From NCBI GenBank assembly GCA_002359085.1, contig DEQB01000008.1:1-11327 (forward strand): 11,327 bases of DNA, in the 5' to 3' direction. Below the pieces are notes generated by a model, which did no database searches, had not been told where the DNA came from, and saw only the letters and a program-made list of their open reading frames with translations. The position numbers were made by a program, and so were the translations under genes. Shown here piece by piece: positions 1-5,166 of the stretch. Numbering within the stretch: the first letter of the stretch is position 1; each line of letters starts with the position of its first letter. The stretch is from Erysipelothrix sp. UBA3377. Lineage in GTDB: Bacteria; Bacillota_I; Bacilli_A; Erysipelotrichales; Erysipelotrichaceae.

Positions 1-350
1 TCCATGTAGGGTTTAGAGAAATTCACTTCCTTTTCTCTTTCCGTTGTTATGGTAAATCCATTCCAAATCATATCGATGTTGTGGTTGTTGAGTTCAAACA
101 TTTTATTGTCCCAATCAATGTATTGGAAGGTGACACTTACACCCAGTCTTTCTGCGACTGCAGTGGCGATATCGATATCCAATCCGACAATCTCTTGGTT
201 TTCATCTTTAAAACCCAATGGGGGATAGTTGGTAAAACCGACGACCATTGTCTTTTTTTCTTGGATGGTTTGTAGGCTGGTTAAATTACTTGTTTCTTTT
301 GAACAGGCTGTAAGTATTAGTATTAGAAGTAAGATTTGTATTTTTTTCAT
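1..350 (-). CDS. Amino-acid ABC transporter substrate-binding lipoprotein (N-terminal part, runs off the window)
   Basis: This is the extracellular receptor of a polar amino-acid ABC importer of the SBP_bac_3 (family 3) type, anchored outside the membrane by a lipid. About 116 codons are visible, and the rest lies beyond base 1. The start is ATG at 350, preceded by a strong AAGGAG site (358-363) with 7 nt spacing. Residues 1-16 form a short lipoprotein signal with lipobox LTAC and the lipidated Cys at position 16. The mature part shows the family pattern: a VGFTNYPPLGF strand, then GLDIDIATAVAERLG, then WNGFTITTER, whose Arg normally binds the ligand carboxylate, then FSKPY. The ligand cannot be told from this. 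It follows yerC, a TrpR-type regulator gene, on the same strand and has its own promoter. The family assignment is firm; specificity for an aromatic amino acid or histidine would be speculation from the neighbour. Confidence 0.9.
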   Translation of the reverse strand, partial: MKKIQILLLILILTACSKETSNLTSLQTIQEKKTMVVGFTNYPPLGFKDENQEIVGLDIDIATAVAERLGVSVTFQYIDWDNKMFELNNHNIDMIWNGFTITTEREKEVNFSKPYM

Positions 351-376
351 GGGTAGGCTCCTTGTCTATGTGGGTT

Positions 377-405
377 ATTATACTTCATCACTTTATCGAA
401 GTAAA
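377..405 (-). promoter_or_regulatory. Promoter of the amino-acid receptor gene
   Basis: Read on the minus strand, a perfect -10 TATAAT (377-382) lies 17 bp from a -35 TTTACT (400-405, 4 of 6 matches). The predicted start is near 370, giving a leader of about 20 nt that contains the AAGGAG ribosome-binding site. The -35 box lies inside an inverted repeat, which suggests control at this step. Confidence 0.6.
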
Positions 406-412
406 GTATAAT
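377..412. repeat. Nested inverted repeats in the receptor promoter; candidate operator
   Basis: Two dyads are nested here. The inner one is ACTTTA (390-395), 6 bp, TAAAGT (402-407), a perfect 6-bp repeat. The outer one is ATTATACTT (377-385) and AAGTATAAT (404-412), a perfect 9-bp repeat whose left arm is the -10 box and whose right arm abuts the -35 box. Binding of a dimeric repressor here would block the promoter. The adjacent TrpR-family gene is the obvious candidate regulator, but that is inference, and the repeat does not resemble the E. coli CTAG-centred trp operator. Confidence 0.45.
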
Positions 413-415
413 AGA

Positions 416-440
416 CAAAAAAAGAGATTAATCTTTTTTA
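416..440 (-). terminator. Possible weak terminator after yerC
   Basis: On the minus strand an A-rich arm, the palindrome AGATTAATCT (425-434, containing the yerC stop codon) and a run of seven T (417-423) form a hairpin-plus-U-tract shape. The stem has almost no G or C and needs a bulged C, so it would be weak and may allow read-through into the receptor gene. Confidence 0.25.
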
Positions 441-697
441 AATCGACTCAGAATTGTTTTATAACCACCTTTACCATAGGTTATGGCACGATTGATACGG
501 GCAATGGTCGCACTGGATATTTTTGTTTCCTGTGTGATGGTTTCATAAGTTTTATTCTCAAGTAGTTTATTTGCGACATTTAAACGATCTGAGAAATCAT
601 CGATTTCCTTATCGGTTGCGATATCTGCAAAGAAGTTTTCTGCTTCTTCGAGTGTTTTGATTTTTAAAATTGCTTCATAAAAGAGTTTTCTTTTCAT
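428..697 (-). CDS. yerC: YerC/YecD (TrpR) family transcriptional regulator
   Basis: This is a small cytoplasmic DNA-binding protein of 89 aa, all helical, of the TrpR superfamily in its Firmicutes YerC/YecD form. Residues 15-45 hold the helical dimerisation part, with the characteristic stretch around IDDFSDRLNVANKLLE. Residues 50-72 hold the helix-turn-helix (TYETITQETKISSATIAR), followed by the family tail INRAITYGKGGYKTIL. The start is ATG at 697 with AGGTGA (704-709) 6 nt upstream. YerC proteins are slightly longer in Bacillus (about 104 aa) and have an extra charged tail that is missing here. The gene lies between proS and an amino-acid ABC receptor on the same strand, and the receptor promoter carries an inverted repeat. 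The natural reading is amino-acid-linked repression, but the co-repressor cannot be read from the sequence. Confidence 0.88.
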   Translation of the reverse strand: MKRKLFYEAILKIKTLEEAENFFADIATDKEIDDFSDRLNVANKLLENKTYETITQETKISSATIARINRAITYGKGGYKTILSRFKKD

Positions 698-715
698 CCT
701 CTATCACCTGATTCT

Positions 716-743
716 ATTATAAGGGTTTCTTATCATAAATCAA
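716..743 (-). promoter_or_regulatory. Promoter of yerC
   Basis: On the minus strand a perfect -10 TATAAT (716-721) is preceded, 16 bp away, by TTGATT (738-743, 4 of 6 matches to TTGACA). The predicted start near 709 would leave a leader of only about 12 nt that opens with the AGGTGA ribosome-binding site. The -35 box lies directly after the proS hairpin. Confidence 0.5.
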
Positions 744-780
744 AGATAAAGTCTTGAGCTTATAAGCTTAAGACTTTATC
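733..780 (-). terminator. Hairpin overlapping the end of proS, likely terminator
   Basis: A perfect 11-bp inverted repeat (GATAAAGTCTT 745-755 and AAGACTTTATC 770-780) continues inward with AGCTT-AT-AAGCT around the proS stop codon. The 5' arm on the minus strand is also the codons for the last proS residues. Downstream on the minus strand follows a T-rich but interrupted tail (TTTGATTTATG). The stem is strong in length but AT-rich, so termination may be incomplete. Confidence 0.5.
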
Positions 781-2445
781 AATGATTTCATCTGTAGTGA
801 TGTTGGTACTTTCTTTGCTGGCTCTGGCTTTAAATTCTACTTCGCCTTGATCCAAGCCTCTACCAATGGTAATGCGGTAGGGAATTCCAATGAGTTCCAT
901 ATCGTTGAATTTAACACCTGCTCTTTGGTCTCTATCATCTAAGATGACTTCAACCCCTTTGGATCTAAGAGTATCATACAGCTGGTTTGCGTAAGCAACG
1001 TGGTCTTGATTCTTCATGTTGATCACAACAATCGCGACTTTATAAGGTGCTAAATTTACGGGCCAGTTGATACCATGTTCATCAGCGTTTTGTTCGACGA
1101 TTGCAGCCATGGTTCTTCCAATCCCGATGCCATATGATCCCATATAGACATCTTGGAGTTTATTGTCTTGGTCCAGATAATTAAGACCCATTGCTTTTGA
1201 ATAACCGGTACCAAGTTTGAATGTATTTCCAACTTCAATACCTTTAGAGAAGGTAAGGATACCTTTTCCTTCAGGGTTGGGATCGCCTTCTTTAACGTTA
1301 CTGATATCGACCAAATGTGTTCTTTCGAAATCAGTATGGTTGACATTGATGTAGTGGTAATCTGTTTCATTTGCACCCACTGTAAAATTACGTAAGTGTT
1401 CAATGTGTTGATCCACAATAATGTCAATATCTTTTAGATTGATGGGTCCAGCAAAGCCTACAACGGCACCTGTAATGTCTTCGACATGTTCAAAGTCTGC
1501 AAGTTCTACTTCATTGACCCCTAAGAGTTTTCTGAGTTTTGTTTCATTGACATCGCGATCACCCAAGACCAGTGCTGCAACATATTTATCATCGGCACGA
1601 TAGATCAGTGTTTTTACAAATTTTTGAATGTCTTGATTTAAGAAAGCTGAGACTTCTTCAATTGTTTTTGCGTTGGGTGTGTGTACTTTTTCAAATGTTT
1701 TAAATGCTTCATCAGATTCAATTTTACCCACATGTTCAGCTACTTCTATATTACTTGAGTATCCTGTGTCTTCGCCCAATACCAGAGTATCTTCACCAAT
1801 GGGGGATACGGCTTGGAATTCTTCACTTAACAGTCCGCCCATGATTCCCGTATCGGCTCTTACGATGCGATAATCCAGATGGGTGCGATCGAAGATGCGT
1901 TTATAGGCATTAAACATGTCATCATAGGATTTATCCAAAGATTTTAGGTCTTTATCGAAACTATAGGCATCTTTCATGGTAAATTCACGAACGCGAATCA
2001 GACCAAAACGAGGTCTTGCTTCATCGCGAAATTTGGTTTGGAATTGATACAATGAAACAGGCATATCTTTATAGCTTCTGATCATTGATTTGGCCGCTTG
2101 AGCAAAGAGTTCTTCGTGAGTAGGTCCCAATACAAAGGGTTTTGTGTAACGGTCTTTTAACGTAAACATACTCGTTCCAATGATGTCTCTTCTGCCACTT
2201 GCGATATATACGTCTTCAGGAATGAGGGCAGGCATGCTGACTTCTACTGAATGGATCTGTTCCATTTCTTCCCTGACAATTGCTTCTATTTTATTTTTTA
2301 CACGCAAACCCAGTGGTAAGTACATATAGACTCCAGAAGAACTTTTTTTAACGAATCCGCCTCTTACTAATAGATTTCCAGAAGTGGAGTCTTCGTCTTT
2401 GACATCCTCTCTGAGTGTGAAAAAATAATCTCTACTTAATTTCAT
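760..2445 (-). CDS. proS: Prolyl-tRNA synthetase, bacterial type with editing domain
   Basis: This class II synthetase charges tRNA-Pro with proline. At 561 aa it matches the bacterial (ProS type 1) length. Motif 1 surrounds SSSGVYMYLPLG (35-46). Motif 2 includes FRDEARPRFGLIRVREF (139-155). Motif 3 is GSYGIGIGRTMAA (436-448). Between motifs 2 and 3, residues of about 225-390 form the YbaK-like insertion that clears mischarged Ala-tRNA-Pro. It contains FVKTL with Lys278, the position of the editing lysine in E. coli ProRS, and a GFAGP loop (330-334). The C-terminal anticodon-binding domain starts near 465 (NLAPYKVAIV). The start is ATG at 2445 with AGAGGTGA 3 nt upstream, rather close. It is transcribed divergently from the structured RNA and yneF. 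No T-box is visible in its short leader. Confidence 0.97.
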   Translation of the reverse strand: MKLSRDYFFTLREDVKDEDSTSGNLLVRGGFVKKSSSGVYMYLPLGLRVKNKIEAIVREEMEQIHSVEVSMPALIPEDVYIASGRRDIIGTSMFTLKDRYTKPFVLGPTHEELFAQAAKSMIRSYKDMPVSLYQFQTKFRDEARPRFGLIRVREFTMKDAYSFDKDLKSLDKSYDDMFNAYKRIFDRTHLDYRIVRADTGIMGGLLSEEFQAVSPIGEDTLVLGEDTGYSSNIEVAEHVGKIESDEAFKTFEKVHTPNAKTIEEVSAFLNQDIQKFVKTLIYRADDKYVAALVLGDRDVNETKLRKLLGVNEVELADFEHVEDITGAVVGFAGPINLKDIDIIVDQHIEHLRNFTVGANETDYHYINVNHTDFERTHLVDISNVKEGDPNPEGKGILTFSKGIEVGNTFKLGTGYSKAMGLNYLDQDNKLQDVYMGSYGIGIGRTMAAIVEQNADEHGINWPVNLAPYKVAIVVINMKNQDHVAYANQLYDTLRSKGVEVILDDRDQRAGVKFNDMELIGIPYRITIGRGLDQGEVEFKARASKESTNITTDEIIDKVLSL

Positions 2446-2468
2446 AGGTCACCTCTTTTATGTATATT

Positions 2469-2477
2469 ATTATAACA
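2469..2477 (-). promoter_or_regulatory. Extended -10 promoter of proS
   Basis: On the minus strand the sequence reads TG-T-TATAAT, a perfect extended -10 element, with TATAAT at 2469-2474. I see no convincing -35 at 16-18 bp, which fits the extended class. The predicted start is near 2462, giving a leader of about 17 nt with the ribosome-binding site. The element is one arm of a perfect inverted repeat whose other arm is the promoter of the structured RNA. Confidence 0.6.
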
Positions 2478-2492
2478 TGAATTACAAATATG

Positions 2493-2501
2493 TGTTATAA
2501 T
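2493..2501 (+). promoter_or_regulatory. Extended -10 promoter of the structured RNA
   Basis: TG-T-TATAAT on the plus strand, with TATAAT at 2496-2501, mirrors the proS promoter. The region where its -35 would sit (about 2473-2478) overlaps the proS -10 box. Seven bases downstream is A2508, which is exactly the first base of the RNA's closing stem. That agreement supports both the promoter and the RNA. Confidence 0.6.
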
Positions 2502-2507
2502 AGAAAT

Positions 2508-2657
2508 ACCCAAAAGGACAAATATATTTCCGACATTTTTTTATACGGGAATCTGGACGTTTCTTAGGGGTGTGAAAGCCGGTTAAGGATTGGAATCCCA
2601 AACTAAGGACAGGATACCCACCTGTGCATACAGGGGATAAATACACCTTTTGGGTTT
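2508..2657 (+). ncRNA. Structured non-coding RNA of about 150 nt, family not recognised
   Basis: No open reading frame fills this stretch, but it folds well by hand. Its ends pair as a perfect 10-bp stem, ACCCAAAAGG (2508-2517) with CCTTTTGGGT (2646-2655). A second helix, 2523-2531 with 2635-2643, has two mismatches. A long arm follows: 2547-2556 with 2610-2619 (GGG...CCC ends, A-A and G-A mismatches), then TTCTTAG (2561-2567) with CTAAGGA (2603-2609), capped by CCGGT/ATTGG (2579-2593). A hairpin CCTGT-GCAT-ACAGG (2621-2634) abuts it. The whole looks like a three-way junction. Several G-U pairs (2562-2608, 2554-2612, 2581-2591, 2582-2590) exist only in the plus-strand transcript, which fixes the strand. 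I see no match to tmRNA, SRP RNA, RNase P, T-box or the common riboswitches. A 6S-like RNA is conceivable but unproven. Confidence 0.6.
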
Positions 2658-2658
2658 A

Positions 2659-2687
2659 TTGATATTATTTTAAAAAAGGTTTAAAAT
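2659..2687 (+). promoter_or_regulatory. Promoter of yneF
   Basis: TTGATA (2659-2664, 5 of 6) and TAAAAT (2682-2687, 5 of 6) stand at the ideal 17-bp spacing, giving a predicted start near 2694. It begins within a few bases of the structured RNA's closing stem. yneF therefore does not need transcription from the RNA promoter, which argues that the RNA is an independent gene and not a leader. Confidence 0.6.
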
Positions 2688-2720
2688 AAATAAAGAAGAA
2701 ACAGGTAGGAGAGAAAACAT

Positions 2721-2948
2721 ATGTTAATTTTAGCAAGTACATTATGGCGTGACTTATTTGTATTTTTAGGCGGTGCTTTGGTAGGCGCGGTGATTGCTTT
2801 CTTTGTGACCAAACGTTTGTTTGAGAAACAAATTAAGGAAAACCCACCCATCAACGAAAAGATGATTCGTGCCATGTATTTACAAATGGGACGTAAACCA
2901 AATGAAGCACAGATTCGTCAAACGATGAAGTCTCTGGGTCAAGATTAA
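2721..2948 (+). CDS. yneF: YneF family (UPF0154) small membrane protein
   Basis: This 75-aa protein has one N-terminal membrane helix (about residues 12-30, FVFLGGALVGAVIAFFV) followed by a short basic cytoplasmic tail. The tail carries the UPF0154 signature NPPINEKMIRAMYLQMGRKP and ends IRQTMKSLGQD. The length and motif order match the family almost perfectly. Its molecular function is not established. AGGAG (2707-2711) stands 9 nt before the ATG. It has its own promoter and is followed immediately by a hairpin terminator that starts inside its stop codon. The next gene is in the same reading frame, separated by only 30 bases. Confidence 0.95.
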   Translation: MLILASTLWRDLFVFLGGALVGAVIAFFVTKRLFEKQIKENPPINEKMIRAMYLQMGRKPNEAQIRQTMKSLGQD

Positions 2949-2970
2949 AACACAGGTGACTGTGTTTTTT
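2947..2970 (+). terminator. Intrinsic terminator after yneF, with a Shine-Dalgarno-like loop
   Basis: A 9-bp stem, AAAACACAG (2947-2955) with CTGTGTTTT (2960-2968), is capped by the stable tetraloop GTGA and runs into TTTTTT (2965-2970). This is a standard intrinsic terminator. The top of the hairpin also spells AGGTGA (2954-2959), the only Shine-Dalgarno-like sequence before the next gene, whose start is 19 nt further on. Confidence 0.7.
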
Positions 2971-2978
2971 ATTTCTTT

Positions 2979-3704
2979 ATGAAAAAACTATTCAAAAAAA
3001 CTATAAAGTGGTTGTTTATCATTGCACTGTTATGTGCCGGTGCTATTTGGGCGCTTGGATACCGTGAGTATCAAGCAGTCTTAAAGGAAACTTCACTTGA
3101 AAGTAAAGTAGCCACTTTGCATGAGCAAAATGGATATGCGACCTATGATACGATCCCGCAATTATTTTTAGATGCGGTGGTTTCAGTAGAAGACGAACGC
3201 TATTGGACACGTACTACGACCTTAGACTATGAAGCCTTGGGACGTGCGATGGTGGTTAATGTGATGCATTTTTCTCTTGAACAAGGGGGTTCAACCATTC
3301 CCCAACAGGTTGCGAAGAATTTATACTTTGATCACAGTGCTTCTTTGGTAAGAAAAGTATCTGAATACTATATTACAAAAGAGTTATTAGACGATTACTC
3401 AAAGTATGATATTTTAGAAATGTACGTAAATATTATTTATTATGGTAACGGCGGTTATGGTATTAAAAACGCATCACAAATATACTTCGATGTGGATCCA
3501 TGGCAACTGAATGAAGGGGAGCTTATAATTCTAGCGGGATTACCTCAAGCACCCTCTGTTTATGATTTAACAATCAACTTTAATTTAGCGAAAGAAAGAC
3601 AAGCCCATGTATTGAGTCGTATGGTTAGCAATGAAATTATTGATCAAAATCGTGCGGATGCAATATATGCAATGGAGGTAAGAATTTATGAAGAAAATGA
3701 TTAG
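2979..3704 (+). CDS. Monofunctional peptidoglycan glycosyltransferase (GT51), motif-divergent
   Basis: This membrane-anchored enzyme would polymerise lipid II into glycan strands outside the membrane. It has 241 aa: a basic N-terminus, one membrane helix (about 11-28), then a GT51 domain and no transpeptidase domain. Seen motifs are VEDER (70-74, with Glu71 as the expected catalytic base), GGSTIPQQVAKN (103-114), RKVSE (125-129, second conserved Glu129), YDILEMYVN (143-151) and GLPQAPSVYD (187-196). Two features are odd: the usual His of the ED..F..H.G.D motif is replaced by Arg78 with one extra residue before the Asp, and the usual Thr of GGSTITQQ is Pro108. ATG 2979 is the only possible start after the yneF stop, yet it lacks a normally placed ribosome-binding site. 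It overlaps trpS by 17 nt. The family is firm; full activity is less certain. Confidence 0.85.
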   Translation: MKKLFKKTIKWLFIIALLCAGAIWALGYREYQAVLKETSLESKVATLHEQNGYATYDTIPQLFLDAVVSVEDERYWTRTTTLDYEALGRAMVVNVMHFSLEQGGSTIPQQVAKNLYFDHSASLVRKVSEYYITKELLDDYSKYDILEMYVNIIYYGNGGYGIKNASQIYFDVDPWQLNEGELIILAGLPQAPSVYDLTINFNLAKERQAHVLSRMVSNEIIDQNRADAIYAMEVRIYEEND

Positions 3705-4671
3705 TGGTATCAAACCCACTGGACAATTACATTTGGGAAGTTACATTGGCGCTTTGCGTCCATTTGTGAGTTTCCAAGATGAATATGATTTGAGTGTATT
3801 TATTGCGAATTTACACTGCATTACTTTACCGATTGAACCCCTTGAATTACAAGCGTATCTGGAAGATGCGGCTTTGTTTTACCTGGCAAGCGGACTGGAT
3901 CCAGAAAAAACAACCATCTTTCTACAAACAGATGTGTTAGAACATGCGCAACTTGGGTTTATTTTGGCATCCTCTACCAGTATGGGTGAATTGAATCGTC
4001 AAACACAATATAAAGATAAAAAAGACAGTGGCGAATTCTTGAGTGCAGGGTTTTATACGTATCCAGCATTGATGGCTGCAGATATTTTGATTCATCAAGT
4101 GGACTTTGTTCCGGTTGGTGATGATCAAAAACAACACGTTGAATTGGCACGAGACTTGGCGGAACGTTTCAACAATCGTTTTGGTCAAACCTTTAAGGTT
4201 CCCCAACCTGTGATTCCTAAGGTTGGGGGTAGAATCATGTCACTTCAAGATCCGACAAAGAAAATGAGTAAGTCTGATCATGAAGGCGACAAAGGGATTA
4301 TCTATCTGAAGGACGACTTGAAGAAAGCACGTAAGAAAATTATGTCGGCCGTTACGGATAGTGACAATAAAGTTTATTATGACAAAGAAAATAAACCGGG
4401 TATTTCTAATCTATTAACCATCTATGCTTCTTTAAAAGATATTACAATCAAGGAAGCAGAACTTGAGTTTGTGGATGCGCAATATGGTGGTTTTAAGAAA
4501 AGTGTGGCGGATGTGGTCTGTGCTGAGTTGGAGATGTTGCAAGGAAAGTACCAAGCATTTAAGGATTCTGGTCTGCTTGTAGATGTCTTGCGAAAAGGAC
4601 AAGAACGAGCGAAAATACAAGCCAATGCTACATTAAGTGATGTCCAAAACAAGATGGGCATGAATTTATAG
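3688..4671 (+). CDS. trpS: Tryptophanyl-tRNA synthetase
   Basis: This class I synthetase charges tRNA-Trp. At 327 aa it has the usual bacterial length. The HIGH-type signature is PTGQLHLGSY (10-19), and the KMSKS loop is exact at 192-196 (KKMSKSD). Other TrpRS hallmarks are MGELNRQTQYKDK (99-111) and VGDDQKQHVELARDLA (143-158). The C-terminal half is the helical anticodon-recognition part. The start is ATG 3688 with GGAGG (3674-3678) 9 nt upstream, placed inside the end of the transglycosylase gene. Translation of the two is therefore probably coupled. No T-box precedes it, since the upstream DNA is coding. In B. subtilis trpS also lies near opp genes and spx. Confidence 0.97.
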   Translation: MKKMISGIKPTGQLHLGSYIGALRPFVSFQDEYDLSVFIANLHCITLPIEPLELQAYLEDAALFYLASGLDPEKTTIFLQTDVLEHAQLGFILASSTSMGELNRQTQYKDKKDSGEFLSAGFYTYPALMAADILIHQVDFVPVGDDQKQHVELARDLAERFNNRFGQTFKVPQPVIPKVGGRIMSLQDPTKKMSKSDHEGDKGIIYLKDDLKKARKKIMSAVTDSDNKVYYDKENKPGISNLLTIYASLKDITIKEAELEFVDAQYGGFKKSVADVVCAELEMLQGKYQAFKDSGLLVDVLRKGQERAKIQANATLSDVQNKMGMNL

Positions 4672-4678
4672 TGAAAAC

Positions 4679-4705
4679 ACCTTTATATTTTCACAAAGTA
4701 AAGGT
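4679..4705. repeat. Inverted repeat over the spx promoter
   Basis: ACCTTTA (4679-4685) and TAAAGGT (4699-4705) form a perfect 7-bp inverted repeat with a 13-bp spacer. The left arm overlaps the -35 and the right arm touches the -10 of the spx promoter. It could be an operator or simply a weak hairpin after trpS; without a T-run it is unlikely to be a terminator. Confidence 0.35.
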
Positions 4706-4710
4706 ATAAT
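4682..4710 (+). promoter_or_regulatory. Promoter of the spx-mnmA-CPBP-recD2 unit
   Basis: A perfect TATAAT (4705-4710) lies 17 bp after TTTATA (4682-4687, 4 of 6 matches). The predicted start is near 4717, with GGGAGG directly in the short leader. The weak -35 and the inverted repeat across it suggest regulated expression. Confidence 0.55.
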
Positions 4711-4734
4711 ATATCAAGTAAGGGAGGCGTTATC

Positions 4735-5166
4735 ATGATTGTACTATACTCATCACCAGGTTGTGCTTCGTGCCGCAAAGTAAGACAGTGGCTCAAAGAA
4801 CATAACTTGAAATTTATTGAAAAGAATATTTTCACATCCCTGTTAAGTGAAAAAGAAATCAAATACCTTCTCATGCGTACAGATAACGGTGCAGAGGATA
4901 TTATTTCGAAACGTTCGAAAATTATGCAGGAAAGCGACATTGAATTGGATGAACTTTCAATTAGTGAACTGATCACCTTTATTCAACGTCACCCAAGTGT
5001 TTTAAAAAGACCCATTGTAATGAATCAACGTTCATTCTTAATCGGTTATGATGAAGAAGAAATTGAAGCATTTTTACCCAGTGAAATGCGCAATAACATG
5101 GATATCTCATCGTTTGATGAAAGTCCAGAATCCAGTAGTTTTAATATAGGCGGTAAGCGATTGTAA
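4735..5166 (+). CDS. spx: Spx-type redox-responsive transcriptional regulator
   Basis: This ArsC-fold protein binds the alpha C-terminal domain of RNA polymerase and redirects transcription under thiol/disulfide stress. The redox switch CxxC is present (Cys10, Cys13 in PGCASCRK). Gly52, the alpha-binding residue known from B. subtilis Spx, Arg60 (SKRSK) and the RPI motif (92-94) are conserved, as is the GYDEEEIEAFLP segment. At 143 aa it is about 12 residues longer than B. subtilis Spx. The tail is Ser/Asp/Glu-rich and ends GGKRL in place of the usual RLAN-like ending, so ClpXP recognition may differ. GGGAGG lies 7 nt upstream of the ATG. Its stop overlaps the mnmA start by one base (TAATG). 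Of the Spx/MgsR family, Spx fits best. Confidence 0.9.
   Translation: MIVLYSSPGCASCRKVRQWLKEHNLKFIEKNIFTSLLSEKEIKYLLMRTDNGAEDIISKRSKIMQESDIELDELSISELITFIQRHPSVLKRPIVMNQRSFLIGYDEEEIEAFLPSEMRNNMDISSFDESPESSSFNIGGKRL

Noticed and set aside
81..565. Plus-strand reading frames opposite the amino-acid receptor and yerC (60-67 aa)
   Set aside because: They are the antisense of two well-supported minus-strand genes, have no ribosome-binding sites and encode no recognisable domains.
2446..2660. T-box or riboswitch leader for proS or yneF
   Set aside because: The T-box core (AGGGTGG..ACCGCG) is absent on both strands. The proS promoter lies between the structured region and proS, and yneF has its own promoter after it. 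I also see no core motifs of TPP, cobalamin, FMN, SAM, glycine, lysine or c-di-GMP switches.
2681..2875. Minus-strand reading frame of 64 aa across the yneF start
   Set aside because: It lies antisense to a clear UPF0154 protein and its leader, without a ribosome-binding site or family match.
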